A stretch of DNA of 64,000 nt from Aureobasidium sp. EXF-3400 (GCA_024195585.1 SWBL01000029.1:124001-188000); one strand, 5' to 3'. Shown: positions 11,102 to 23,262, numbered from the stretch's first letter. Made by a program: numbers and translations. The notes: generated by a model from the sequence alone, not told the origin.

Positions 11102-12335
11102 TCATGCTTGATCAGATTTCGCGATACCAAGGTCGCAAAGATTGACGAGACCTTCCCGTGGCTGTTGGATGTCAGTGCGAGAACCGTTCGAAGTGTCGAG
11201 GGGCTTACCGGAGCATATTGTCGCAGGTGTACGCCTGCCTCCTGGAAGATCTTTGCGCTCTAATCTACAGTCAGTCATGATCTTCAGAGGCACCAATATC
11301 GACATACCTGGGTGTCCATATGGTAGCTTTGACTGAAGACGACCTCAGTAATGCCGACCTGGACAATTTTCACACTACATGTCAAGCAAGGGCAGCTAAA
11401 TCAGTCAGCACGAGCAGTAATATCGGGAAATGGAAAGACTTGCGTGTTGCAGTATAGTACAGCGCCATCACCCACGCGCTCTCGACCTGCCTCAAGAAGT
11501 GCATTTTCTTCTGCATGAAGACACAAGCATGTGCTTAATCCGGTACCGCCTCCTTTGCTAGTATTGCAACGAGCGCAACCGCCTTCATTACAGTTGGTGA
11601 CATTCCTTGGAGTACCGTTATAGCCAGTACTGATGACACGCTTTCCTCGGACAAGGACACAGCCAACTTGTCTTCTCATACAATTGCTTCGGCGAGCGGC
11701 AAGATCGGCGAGTTGCATAAAGTACTGGTCCCAGGTCGGTCTCATCCTGGCAGGGTCGAGAAGGTTCAAAGCATCGAGTGAAGCTTGCAGCTGAGGGATA
11801 GTGGTTGTCGGGTTCAGAATTCTGATCTGAGCTCTAGACGAAAGAGTGGCCAAACTTGACAAAGGATCGTAGAGGTGCTCATCGTTACGCAGGACAAAGT
11901 CATCCAGGGCTGGAGCTTCTTTGTTCTCTTGAGCACATCTCTCACGGAAGCGCTGCCATCGCACGCTGATAGGCGCGTCGATGCTGAGCAGGATGAAGTG
12001 AGGTCGTTTAGCCAAAGTGTCGAGGATAGCCTCATTCCAGATAGTGGTCAAGACATAATTTTCTCTCCAGTTCTCAGAAACATATTGATCGAGCAAAAGA
12101 GCAGTAGGAAATTCAAGGGCGGCAGAGGTCCAGTGAGCGAAATTCGAAGACTTTTCGATGGCAGGAGTCTCATCGTTTCGTTTGATTGTCAGAGGAGTGA
12201 AGTTGTGCTTTTTGATCAAATAGTCTGCTACGGTCGCTTTGCCCGCGCAAATGGCTGTTGGTTCTTGTTTAGAAGGAGGAACGAGGAAGAGAAACTGTCA
12301 CATGCCCACTTACGGCCACATATACCGATAAGCAT
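11102..12335 (-). CDS. DCD1: Deoxycytidylate (dCMP) deaminase
   Basis: Five exons: 12335-12314, 12254-11444, 11395-11308, 11259-11209 and 11161-11102, 343 aa. The N-terminal domain has a P-loop (GICGPICAGKATVADYL) as in fungal Dcd1 proteins. The C-terminal zinc deaminase domain has HAEENA (about 254, zinc His and catalytic Glu) and PCLTC (two zinc Cys). The enzyme converts dCMP to dUMP, feeding thymidylate synthesis. Intron 2 begins GCAAGT rather than GT and ends TTTAG; only this GC-AG splice restores CNTCPCLTC. The tail after the deaminase core, EAGVHLRQYAPPREGLVNL, matches the family. The gene is head-to-head with ATG7. Confidence 0.92.
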
Positions 12336-12731
12336 GACTAATTGCTTGGTCAGGTGTCTGCTTCTGCGGTAGAATAGTACAAAAGTATTAGACTGTGAAT
12401 CACATCAACATACTCAGCACAAGGACACACGAATGGGGAAAGGAGCTTTTGCATTCTCCATGTTTGGGCCGAAAGTGAGCGCGCTTCTTGACCGAGACCG
12501 TGCGCTGGAAAGCGCGACCCAGACCAACGTCACAAGTGAAGGAGCATTCAGCAGGTCACGACTGCCGTCCTAATGATCCAGCCCAACTGCCATATGCTAC
12601 GATCATAAACATCATCCATCGCCAACTTCATTCATCACGCAAAGTTATCCTACATCAATAGCAAGCAGGACTGCGAACATCAATAGCACCTGCGCGCAAA
12701 GACGAAGCACCCCGCAACGCGACAAACAACC
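12336..12731. promoter_or_regulatory. Shared divergent promoter of DCD1 and ATG7
   Basis: A 396-bp interval between two divergent start codons. No obvious TATA box and no other gene seen. Confidence 0.5.
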
Positions 12732-15014
12732 ATGATGGAACCGCTCAAGTTTGCGCCGTGGACGTCCGAAATTGATCTAGGCTTCTACTCAGCCCTTGGT
12801 AACCTCAAGCTCAATCATGATCGGCTGGATTCTTCAGCTCGCAGAGTGCTGGGTGTATACCAGATTCAGACAAGGGACCCGCCAGAGCGCAGTGCTCGCA
12901 TGCAGGTTCACAACCAGGCCCTAACCCAAGACCAGTATGCCTATGCCCATGCCCCTGCCTGAAACTCTGCCCACGATGCCGAACGGTCATGGCTAACGCA
13001 ATGTCGCAGTGTCCCTGCTGGCTTCTATCGCGGCGAAGGCTACATTCGCAACTTCAACACCATGGACGAATACAAGCAAGTCGACAAGGCTGCCCACATC
13101 GAACGCGCTGGACGAACCATCTGGGACGCCATTAACGATGGAACTATCTTCTCGTGCCCCTCATTGCTATCATCATTCTCAGCCATCTGCTATGCCGACC
13201 TCAAGAAGTTCAAATTCACCTACCAATTCGCATACCCAGCCTTGCACTCAGACCCAACCTGGTCATGTTCAACTGCTCAAAAGATCACACCAAAAGAGAC
13301 TGTCGAGTTGGTCGACAAGGTACAAACTTGGAGATACAGTGTAGACACAAGACAACACGGTTTCTTCCTGGCAAAGAAGATCAGAGGTGCCGACCTGGAC
13401 GACGACCATGAGTCACATACCCCACTCGATGAACCCGATGACCGAGACTTTGAGCACGACCACCGCGACACCGAGCCTAGCGACACACCAGACTACCGAT
13501 GGAAGATTGGTGCTTTGGCAAACTACGAGACTGGCTTCTTTAACAATGTCGACCCCGACGATCGCTACATTTGCTTTGCTGACCCCTCGACTTTTGAGAC
13601 AAATCCTGGTTGGATGCTAAGAAACTTGCTTGTGCTTGTTCGTCAGCGATGGAAGCTCGACAAACTCCAAATCATGTGTTATCGCGACACGCACGCTCGA
13701 CGAGAGCAGCCACATAGCATCTTCTTCAAAGCAGAGTCTATCAAGCCTACCGAAGGCGAGCACTCGGCGACTTTTCCATCAATGCCTGAAAGTCGCGACT
13801 CTTCGTCGCCCGCTTCGTCGCCCACACCGAGATCAATACCACCATCAGAACGTGGTCTCATGCCAAAGATCACCGGCTGGGAGCGAGATACAAGGTCTAG
13901 GAACACTTCCCGCACCATAGATATGGGTGCCTACATGGACCCTACTCGCCTTGCTGATCAAGCAGTCGACCTGAATTTGAAGCTCATCAAGTGGCGCATC
14001 GCGCCCTCGATCGATCTCGATATCATCAAGGAAACCAAGTGTCTTCTGCTAGGTGCAGGTACTCTGGGCTCTTACGTTGCACGCAATCTCATGGGATGGG
14101 GTGTGAGGAACATAACCTTTGTCGACAATGGTCGGGTCAGCTTCAGCAACCCAGTACGACAGCCTCTCTTTGACTTCAACGACTGCCTGAAAGGTGGTTC
14201 ACCAAAAGCGGAAACGGCTGCTCAAGCGCTGAAACGTATCTACCCGGGTGTCAATGCTGCTAGCTATTCGTTGTCGGTGCCTATGGCCGGGCATCCTATC
14301 ATGGATGACAAAAAGGTGAAAGCCGAGTTTGACCAGCTACACAAGCTTATTGCAGACCACGATGCAATCTTCATCCTAATGGACACGCGCGAATCACGCT
14401 GGCTCCCTACTGTCATGGGCAAAGCAGCAGGAAAGATTGTCCTTAACGCTGCTCTTGGGTTCGATTCATACATGGTCATGCGACATGGAGTCTCATCACA
14501 GTCAAAAGAAGAGCAACTGGGTTGTTACTTCTGCAACGATGTCGTCGCGCCTGCCAATTCGCTCAAATCAGCTACACTTGATCAGCAATGCACCGTTACT
14601 CGTCCTGGTGTAGCAGCCATTGCATCAGCGCTAACAGTCGAGTTGCTTGTCTCAATATTACAGCACCCGGATAAGGCAGCTGCATCCGCCCCTCCTGTCA
14701 ACAATCCTCAAGCACAGCATCCAGACCATCCACTAGGCAGCGTACCCCACTCACTTCGCGGCTTCCTCACTGACTGGCGTACACTCACTATCAGAGGACA
14801 GGCATATGATTGTTGCTCAGCTTGCTCACCTACGATCCTTTCACTTTACAATAGTGAGGGTTGGGACTTTGTGAAGCGTGCTATTAACGAAAAAGGCTAT
14901 GTTGAAGAGGTGTCTGGTTTGGCAGAAGTACAAAGAAGGGCCGAGGAGCTTGACAACGACGTAGATTGGCAAAGTGAAGGCGAAGAAGATAATGACGAGG
15001 CTGAGATGATTTAG
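12732..15014 (+). CDS. ATG7: Autophagy E1-like enzyme Atg7
   Basis: Two exons, 12732-12934 and 13010-15014, 735 aa. The intron opens GTATGC and ends GTCGCAG, joining QDH to [15 protein letters not shown]. The N-terminal domain (about 1-330) binds Atg3/Atg10. The adenylation domain shows the nucleotide-binding [13 protein letters not shown] (about 415) and [18 protein letters not shown]. The catalytic cysteine lies in [10 protein letters not shown] (about residue 595). The acidic C-terminus ([16 protein letters not shown]) fits the Atg8-binding tail. Atg7 activates Atg8 and Atg12 for autophagosome formation. A disordered insert rich in Ser/Pro at about 250-290 is longer than in yeast. The start could also be the second Met, one codon later. 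Confidence 0.97.
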
Positions 15015-15992
15015 GCAGGTACGTTGCTCCCGGTATGAGAAACAGTGGTTTGGAAGTGCTATTGAAATGCAGAACTGTATTGTAGAGAGACAGAATTTCC
15101 ACTGAGAGCCCAGTTGATTCGTAGCTTTTCTCTTGCTTCTCTGGTCAAGCAGAATATCAGGATTCTTTTGTGCATTTTCACAAGTGGTTTTTGGTTGGAG
15201 TGTGTAGATCGAGAGATGGAGTGTTCTTGATTCGACCTTCCAGATTCGGCAGGGTCTACCATCATGCATCTCAGGGGTGACATACCTCTCTCTTGTGAGT
15301 GGTGTTTATCCAGCTTTGATGCCCCAGCGTTTACCTAATAGAGTAACCGAGTGGACCTGAGTGCCCTCGATGGCCCCCTTCACCTGCAGTGGTCTTCCCC
15401 GCAGGCCCGCAGCGCGTGATATAGACGACCCGCACAAGCGGCTCTCTACGGCCCGCGTGTGGGGATCCAGCTGCACCTTGTTGGAACCTCTTCTGCCGGA
15501 AATTGCAAACACTACTGTCGAATTGAGATGTGCAATTTCTTCACACCCTAAGCTTCAGCATTTCCAGACCTAGGTGATAAGATGTGCTACCATTCTTCTT
15601 CAGGAAAGAATGTTGAAAGTCTTTTTCGTGCTGACGTGCATTGACAGATCAGCTATTCACTTGTATATACGACTTGCTCTATTACATGCTTAAACGAACA
15701 AGCTTTTGTAAGACTTTTAGTGTCTACAGCGCTGACTCAGATGTGAGGGGGTAACGGTAGTCGTAAGAACCTTCCTCAAAGGTCAAGTACCGTCATGCAG
15801 CTCAGTCTTAGGAGATACCCTAGAAGTCTTAAGTGGAGCTGAAGACTGTAAAATCTAGGTCGGTTAGCACTCTCCCTTTAGCTCCCTGCAGCTTCGCCTT
15901 TTGTACCTTCAGCTTTGGCGTATGGCCGAGGCGGACGAGTCTATCAGTCACGGGATACCACCCTGCATATCAATGATTTCATGAATCGTTCG
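15015..15992. other. Intergenic between ATG7 and the GH55 gene
   Basis: About 1 kb. It contains the ATG7 3' flank and the upstream region of the GH55 gene. Frames of 60-140 codons on the minus strand here lack recognisable features. No tRNA, repeat family or transposon remnant is visible. Confidence 0.5.
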
Positions 15993-16014
15993 ATGGCCTT
16001 GAGGCCATATAAAT
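15993..16014 (+). promoter_or_regulatory. TATA box with an adjoining 6-bp inverted repeat
   Basis: The sequence ATGGCCTTGAGGCCAT (15993-16008) is a perfect 6-bp inverted repeat with a 4-base spacer. Its last T begins TATAAAT (16008-16014), 63 bp ahead of the GH55 start codon. TATA position fits a fungal inducible promoter; a role for the inverted repeat as binding site is inference. Confidence 0.55.
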
Positions 16015-16076
16015 AGTGCACCGTCCTAGCCTCGACGTTCCTAGAGCCGGTTCACCAAGCCCACAAGACTTCAAAT

Positions 16077-18677
16077 ATGAGGCTCATTAACTTTATATCC
16101 CTGGCATTAGCTGGCCATGCCGCTGCCCAGCATGTCCACTTGGATATTCCAGAAGTCTCGCATTATATATCTGCCATCGAGTCGGAATTCTCGGCATGGT
16201 ATCACGGGCCCAGACCAACGATTCCGCATCCAACCCATCCGCCCAACCCCTTCCATAGCCCAGCACCATCAGCTTGTGCATACTGGCTTGAAGACATCAA
16301 ACACCAGGGCATTGCAGCTTTCAACCCTAGCCCCTCAACATACCGGGTCTTCCGCAATGTCAAAGATTTCGGTGCTAAAGGTGACGGTGTGACTGATGAT
16401 ACTGCCGCAATTCAAGCAGCCATCAGCTCTGGCGAGCGGTGTGCACCAGGCTCGTGCAGCTCAACCACAACCACACCTGCAGTTGTCTATTTCCCTGCTG
16501 GCACATACATGATTTCTTCATCCATTATCGACTACTACTACACCCAAATCATAGGAAACCCGAACTGTGTGCCCACCATCAAGGCTTCCGCCAACTATAC
16601 CGGAACAAATGGTCTTGGTCTTATCGATGGCGACAAATATGGCGCCAATGGTCTTGGTTTTGGTGCTACAAATGTCTTTTATCGACAAATCCGCAACTTT
16701 GTGATTGATACGACTTTGGTTCCCGCGAATGAATCGGTGACTGGGATTCATTGGCCAACTGCTCAGGCTACCTCTTTACAATTCATCACTTTTAACATGA
16801 GTCAGGAAGCGGGTACACAGCATCAAGGTGTGTTCATCGAAAGTGGATCTGGTGGCTTTATTGGCGATTTGACATTCTATGGTGGACTGTACGGTATACA
16901 GGTGAGTTCGACGCCATTATCAGAGTTCATTACCAGGTACTAATTCCATTGCTTTAGAATGGCAATCAGCAGTTCACGCAATCACGACTAAGCTTCAAGA
17001 ACGTGATAACAGCGATAAACCAACTGTGGGACTGGGGTAAGCATCCAAACAGATTGATCTTCTTGTTACGTATTCTAAGAATTTCTAGGCTGGCTTTACC
17101 AAGACATCACCATTGAAAACTGCTCTGTTGGCATCAACATGTCTTCAGGCGGCTCGGCTGCCCAAGCTGTGGGATCATTGGTGTTGATTGATAGCACTAT
17201 CAGCGACACTCCGCTAGGCATCGTCACGGCACACAGTGACAATTCGCAGCCTCCAGCAGGTGGCTCTCTTATCTTGGAGAATGTTGCTCTCAACAACGTA
17301 CCAGTGGCTGTTCAAGGTGCTGGAGGCGTCACAGTACTTTCAGGTTCGACTGGCTCAACAGTTATCAGCGCATGGGGCGAAGGTCATGAATACACTCCGA
17401 ATGGACCCACCAACTTCGAAAGCACTTTCCCCGCAAATGCCAGACCTGCCTCGCTTCTTTCAGGATCGAAATACTATTCTCAAGCCAAACCTCAGTACCA
17501 GAAACATCCAGCCTCAGCTTTCGTCAGTGCTCGCTCTTCTGGTGCTACAGGAGACGGTCATACAGACGATACAAACGCGCTCCAGGCTGCCGTCAACTTG
17601 GCAACAGCACAAGGAAAGATTCTGTTCCTCGATCATGGCGACTATAAGATCACACGCACACTCACCATCCCAGCAGGCGCTAGAGTTGTAGGAGAAAGTT
17701 ATAGTGTCATATTCTCGTCTGGTGAATTCTTCAACAACATGAACTCTTCACAGCCAGTTCTGCGTGTTGGACTCAACAAACAGTGGGGAAGAGTCGAACT
17801 TTCGGATCTGATAGTGTCGACACAGGGTCCCCAGGCAGGTGCAGTCTTGATTGAGCATAACCTTGCAGCGCCCCCGGGCAACCCGTCTGGTTACTGGGAT
17901 GTTCACACAAGGATTGGCGGGTTTGCAGGATCGGACTTGCAGCTCGCAGAGTGCCCGACAACACCAGATGTTCTCACTCCACCTGCGCCTGTAGATACGA
18001 ACTGTATCGCAGCATACGTGTCTCTACACATCACTTCCAGCGCATCAGGGTTCTACATGGAAAACAACTGGCTTTGGGTGGCAGACCACGACATCGACGA
18101 CCCTCAACTGACACAACTGACCATATACGCGGGGCGCGGACTTCTCGACGAAAGCAGCGGCCCAGTCTGGCTCGTTGGCACCGCAGTCGAACACCACGTC
18201 AAATACCAATACCAGTTCTCCGATGCATCCAACGTGTTCGCCGGCTTCATCCAAACCGAAACCCCGTACTACCAACCCAATCCTCCAGCCTCAGAGCCCT
18301 TCCCTTACGTAGCAAGTCTCAACGACCCTTACTTCGCCCCTGTAGCCAAAGCCGTCAACCTCACTGCCTCCAACACATCAATCCCAACAGAAAATGCCTG
18401 GGGATTGAGGATCGTCGACTCCAACGATATCCTGATCTATGGCGCGGGTCTTTATTCCTTCTTTGACAATTACTCGACTAATTGCTCGAATCAGGGTAAT
18501 GGCGAGGTTTGTCAGAATCACATTGCTGATATTGAGGATAGTAAGGGTGTGAGTATCTATGCTTTGAATACAGTCGGTACGCACTATTCGGTGCAGTTGG
18601 ATGGAGTTGATGTTGCGCTTTACAGCGAGAACTTGGATGGGTTTGTGGAGACGATTGCGATTTTCAGGACTGGATGA
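16077..18677 (+). CDS. Secreted GH55 exo-beta-1,3-glucanase
   Basis: Three exons, 16077-16901, 16958-17036 and 17089-18677, 830 aa. The signal peptide is MRLINFISLALAGHAAAQ. Two pectate-lyase-like beta-helix halves are seen: the first starts at RVFRNVKDFGAKGDGVTDDT (about 95), the second at SGATGDGHTDDTNALQAAV (about 425). This twin layout is the hallmark of GH55. The splice joins YGIQ to NGNQQFTQSRLSF and DWG to WLYQDITIENC. The family cleaves beta-1,3-glucan from non-reducing ends, in own-wall remodelling or mycoparasitism and saprotrophy. Length agrees with the family (750-850 aa). Confidence 0.92.
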
Positions 18678-18959
18678 GTTTTTTGGTGATGGTCATTGTT
18701 GTTGTGTAGTTTGTAATTTGAAGATGCTTTTGAACATCGAACAGAAAATGTACTGGCGAATTCTGCGTATGGGGCAAGTGGGAAGGTTGCAACAGGTGTA
18801 GCACGTGGAGTCTATACGAGAATCGGGGCCGAGGGAGTCTGTCGGCTGGCCTTGGCAGCCATCGTGATAGCTACCTTAAGGCTTTATCTCCATCAAGGAT
18901 CTCTCCACTCCACCTCATACCCTCCAATACCTCTGTTTGCGTAGGAATCAGAGACGATC

Positions 18960-20194
18960 ATGTCTACGAAGTAATGCCGCGGACATCCAAGCAGCCTCGG
19001 GAGAACGCCCTGGCACATTATTAGCATGCTAATAACTATTGCAGCCAGAGCATGAACGAGTCCCTGGGCGTGCCCGGCTTCGTTTTTGCCTTCTTGAGTA
19101 CGTTCCATCACTTCGCTGTATTCAAGAGTGCCAGCCCACAGACCACGAGGTCCATTTGCGACGATAGAAGCCTGGCCATAAGGGACGAACTAACAGCGTT
19201 GGTCAATAGCACAAAGTATCACCAAGACAGGCGGCGCTCCTATGCAGCGTGTCAAGCTCCTTATCCAGAACCAGGTCTGCTTTCCTAGCTCGTCTGCCTA
19301 CGAGCTTTGAACGATGGGAATCGTCTAACATTATCAAACAGGACGAGTTGCTCCGCGCTGGTCGTCTCACCAAGCCCTACACCGGCATTTACGAATGTTT
19401 GACGCGTATCATCACTGAGGAGGGTGCTGCCTCCCTCTGGCGCGCCAACATCGTGGATATTATCCGTTACCTTCCAGCTCAGGCCCTGAGATTCGCTTTT
19501 CGCGATACCTACACATCTATGTTCGCCTATGAGAAGGAGCGTGACGGCTACTGGTGGTGGATGGTCGGTAGACTTGCCTCTGGTGCTGCTCTTGGTGCCA
19601 CTACTGTCCTCTTCGTCTACCCTCTTGACTACGCCCGTACTCGTTTTGCAAACGACGTGAAGAACGCCAGTGGTAGCGAGCGTCAATTCAAGGGCCTCAT
19701 GGACGTCTTTGAGAAGACCCTTACCTCTGACGGTGTCGCTGGTTTGTACCGTGGCTTCTTGCCCACCGTTATTGGTATCACTGTCTACCGTGGTCTCTGG
19801 CTCGGCATAAACGACTTGATCAAGCCCCTTGTCCTCACCGATGCTTTCGAGGACAATTTCCTTGCCTCTTTTCTCTTTAGCTGGACCGTCACTACATTTG
19901 TCACTTTCGCCACTTACCCGCTTGACACTATCCGTTCTCGTATGATGATGAGATCCGGTGAGGTAAATTACAAAATCACAGATCTCTGCTCGGAGCCTTC
20001 GAACACTAACCTGCGCACTCTAGGACGTTAAGTATAATTCTTTTATCGATGCTGGTAGCCAGATCCTTGCTAAGGAGGGTGTCGAGTCTCTCTGGAAGGG
20101 TGCTAGCGTCAATATCCTTTGTGGTTATGGTGGTCCCATTGCCTTATCTATCTATAATCTGGTCCAGTTCCTTATATTCGGCTATATCTTCTAG
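18960..20194 (+). CDS. Divergent ADP/ATP-carrier-like mitochondrial carrier
   Basis: Best model: exons 18960-18970, 19045-19097, 19210-19274, 19342-19962 and 20024-20194, 306 aa, the normal carrier size. Three carrier repeats are present, with KTGGAPMQRVKLLIQNQ, YPLDYARTRFANDV and YPLDTIRSRMMM. True ADP/ATP carriers have RRRMMM in the last; here the second Arg is Ser. Repeat 1 has PMQRVK where APIERVK is usual. The boundary of exons 2 and 3 is the weak point: with the strong GTACGT donor at 19098 transmembrane helix 1 loses a few residues. Codon use is strongly biased, as in a highly expressed gene. It may be a paralogue with altered substrate or a gene starting to decay. Confidence 0.75.
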
Positions 20195-20518
20195 AGTCAA
20201 AGATAGCAATAAGTAACAAAGGTTCTTGTTAGAGAGGGCTACGGTAATGTCTATGTATGCTAGGAGCAGGGTTTACGAGGTTAGGAGGGCAGAGAGCCAT
20301 CTGCTACCTAGATAGGATCCGTTCTCCGTCCGTACTACCTCTTATACTTATGAGAGCTTTTGTTGAACTTCACCCAAGAGTTGATAATTCCATTTGGTGT
20401 GGAACCATTGCAAGAGAAAAATTGTATCATGAAGAGATCTCCTTCAACAATCGTCAGCAAAGAACCAATCAGCCTTATTTCTTTCCACACCCCAGATCAC
20501 GCTTCCAGAGGTTGATCC
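20195..20518. other. Short convergent intergenic region
   Basis: 324 bp between the carrier gene and a minus-strand orphan gene. No feature recognised. Confidence 0.5.
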
Positions 20519-20947
20519 TCACAGACCAAGACTTCTCGCTTCCAGATACCCATATGCCCTGAAGAGTACTTCATCCATCAAAACACCAGCTCCAAGAATA
20601 AAGACTTCATCCAGCATCCGACTCCAAACCGTGTCTTCCTCGGCCTTCTCAGCACATCTGCAGCTTCGGAATGTGCCAGACTTGATAGCGCAAACCGGAA
20701 TCGCATCACCGTTTTTGCATTCGGGAAGATAGTAGAGGAGTATTGCGACAACAACCACTACATAGGGATAGTATAAAGGAGATTTGTTGAAGAATATGGT
20801 GAAGTAATCTCTGCCATGGCGGAGGTAGAGATAAGCGACGATGAATATGGCTTCGGCGATTCCACGCAACATCATCCCTTGTGAACGTTTAGGTTGATGA
20901 GGAGGAGCGCAGGCAGCCTGATTTTCGAGATCTCCAGGTTCCTCCAT
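20519..20947 (-). CDS. Small two-helix membrane protein of unknown function
   Basis: A single-exon ATG-led frame of 142 codons. Residues about 27-42 (GIAEAIFIVAYLYLRH) and about 58-75 (YYPYVVVVVAILLYYLPE) are hydrophobic and could cross a membrane twice. The C-terminal third is charged with CRCAEKAEEDT and a second apolar patch (EVFILGAGVLMDEVLF). No family is recognised. It converges with the carrier gene. The alternative is a chance frame, but composition and membrane pattern look protein-like. Confidence 0.5.
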   Translation of the reverse strand: MEEPGDLENQAACAPPHQPKRSQGMMLRGIAEAIFIVAYLYLRHGRDYFTIFFNKSPLYYPYVVVVVAILLYYLPECKNGDAIPVCAIKSGTFRSCRCAEKAEEDTVWSRMLDEVFILGAGVLMDEVLFRAYGYLEARSLGL

Positions 20948-21628
20948 CCGTGTAGGTTTTCGTGGTGGTTTTTTGTGTGCGTGTGTGTGGAAAAAGTAGT
21001 CAAGTGTGGAAAACCTTTTTTGGTCTGCTGGTGATTGCTCAAAGCAGAAAGTTGTTAAAGATGAGAACTGCTTGGTGCTTGGCCAGGGATAAACTGCGTT
21101 ATGACTTTGAACATGTGGCTGTGCTCGTTATGTCGTATTGTCCAAGTGTATGAGCACATTTTCTGTGTGCATAGACGACACGTTGAGTCAAACTGTCAGA
21201 GAACTTGGTCATTGATCCCTAGGTCCAGGATGTTGATGAGAATCGTAGGTTGCCATACTGTTGATGGACAGGGTTTGTCGTGCCTTCTTACCCAATCGAA
21301 GGAGACTTTTGGGGTTCGGTCGGAGCTCCGGCTCCGGGGTTAGGAGCTCGTGGAGGTAAAACTGACTTCTAAATGCTCCACAGCGAATCAAATATGGGGA
21401 TGGTATATGGCGAACATCTTAAGTCTTGGTACTCGTCGCTAGACAACATGCTCATTATGCCGCCAGCCCACACAGGCAGCAAAATTAGTCATATTCCTAT
21501 GCAGAATTTTTCCTAGATGTGAGTATAAAGGATATACGACCTCTCCCATGATCGAACTTGTCTCTTGATTATCTTGCATCAAAGCACAAAAGAAACCCAG
21601 ACTTCAGCATTCCACCAAGCATTCAGAC
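20948..21628. other. Divergent intergenic region with a TATA box at 21524-21530
   Basis: 681 bp between two divergent orphan genes. A TATAAAG box (21524-21530) lies 99 bp before the plus-strand start codon. No other element recognised. Confidence 0.45.
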
Positions 21629-22255
21629 ATGCCAGTACGAGGCGAATACACAGCATACAGCCAGGTTGCCAATGGTGATACCTATGATCCCTTTTTGGGG
21701 CCACCAAGACCTGCATATAGGCTCCAACAAGCAACTCGAGAGCAGACCAGGGGGGAACAAGACGAGAGCCTGACGGAGGAAGAGGCGTCTACCCAAACGA
21801 TCAGGGAAGGCGACGATCCGACCGGGCGATACGAGCATCCAGAGACTCCAAGAGCAAGACAATATTGCATGCGCCAGTATGAAGTCCTGCAACAAAGGCG
21901 CGCAAACCACACCTGCGATCAGGAGCCCTGCTTCGACGCGGCCTGTCCGCGCGATCTTCCAGGGGGGAACGGATGCCGTTACGGCGAGGTATTCCACTCA
22001 GAATTGACGAGCCCCTGTATGTGGGGCTGGGGCAAAATTTTGGTCGAGCATGCAGAGAGGTATGGATGTGCGGCGGCAATGACGGGGAACCTGAACAAGA
22101 TGGCGCAGTTGTATAGGGAGCGACACGTGCATGACCAGAGGTTTGCAGGTCCGGTAGTGGTTAGAGACCCACCAAATGCTCCTGATGACACCCATTATTA
22201 TCTGGTTGTTGAACCGCCAGAGCAGAATGAACAGAGGCGCAGGGGCACCAAATAG
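21629..22255 (+). CDS. Orphan cysteine-containing protein
   Basis: A single exon of 208 codons from ATG 21629. There is no signal peptide and no membrane segment. The first half is polar and disordered (SLTEEEASTQTIREGDDPTG); the middle has a cysteine cluster (HTCDQEPCFDAACPRD followed by GNGCRYGE and SPCMWGWG); the end is basic. The cysteine spacing could bind a metal but matches no motif known to me. An overlapping minus-strand frame (21623-21997) is judged to be a shadow, because the plus frame has a proper start, TATA box and even composition. Function unknown. Confidence 0.55.
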   Translation: MPVRGEYTAYSQVANGDTYDPFLGPPRPAYRLQQATREQTRGEQDESLTEEEASTQTIREGDDPTGRYEHPETPRARQYCMRQYEVLQQRRANHTCDQEPCFDAACPRDLPGGNGCRYGEVFHSELTSPCMWGWGKILVEHAERYGCAAAMTGNLNKMAQLYRERHVHDQRFAGPVVVRDPPNAPDDTHYYLVVEPPEQNEQRRRGTK

Positions 22256-23262
22256 GGATGATGGTATCGAGGTAGAAGGACCTTCGCGGTTTCAGCACAT
22301 CCCCGTGTGCTAAAGCCTGTCACAGCATAGCTGCTGAAATACACAATACTTTCACACAGAGTGTGGTCTCCGCAGAGAATCCGTATCAAAGGCTATCTCC
22401 ACGGCCAGTATCAGTCTTCATTCCAATTGTGCATTTCGACAGCGCGTAATGACCCTTTGACTTGCGACGAAGAAGGGCCAATCACACAAAATCCCAAGGA
22501 TCCTCAGCTGTCAGGTGCTCCAGAGAGAGGAAGACAAGATGCGATTGTGTATGACGGCGAATGCAGCGGGATACGTCTGGTTCCTCTCTCGGGTCGACGA
22601 ATATGGTCTTGGATATGAATTAAAAAAACAGCAGCGGGCCGGTGGTATCGTTTGGTAAAATGTGTGTTCAAAGCACGTACCCACTCATCTAGTTCTCAGC
22701 TGTTGGATGGTGCAGGCAGGTGCTGGTGGTACATCAAGAAGGTGCGACAGAGACAGTTCTGGGCTTCAGACGCAGCAGTCATGGCATAGCTTGAATACTT
22801 GTACAATTCAACAGACTCGAATCCTCATCAATGTCGATTCCTTGCAGGTTTCTGGACGCATCTTTATGAGCTGAGACGCAGGAGCTGAAGTCGCTTGAGC
22901 AGCTGAGAAAGAGAAGAGTGCTTGGCCGTTTCGCCCGTTTTTGGCTAGAACGCGTCTCTTCTTGGGGAGAGGCTTCCCTCAACCAACTCTCCTACGCGTA
23001 TCCGTACAGCAGCCGACCCTGCATGCTTGTACGGATAAACCGGCGCCTCGGAGCAGAGCCGCTATTTGCGATAAGTTTTTGACTTTCTGATATCTTTGAG
23101 ACACGAAGCAGGCCTAACGAGGGTGAACAAAGTCAAGTCGTGCTTTTTCGCTCCTTTCTCCCTCTGTCCATCGTGCCATCATTCCTGTCCTCGGTCCTCT
23201 GTGTGCTCACCTCAGCTTCGTGCCTATCTGGAACCGTCGATCGCTGTAATATCCCATCCACC
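22256..23262. other. Intergenic, about 1 kb
   Basis: Upstream region of the WSC gene. Open frames here are short and begin with non-ATG codons. The last 150 bp are C/T-rich, as in leaders of highly expressed fungal surface-protein genes. Confidence 0.45.
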
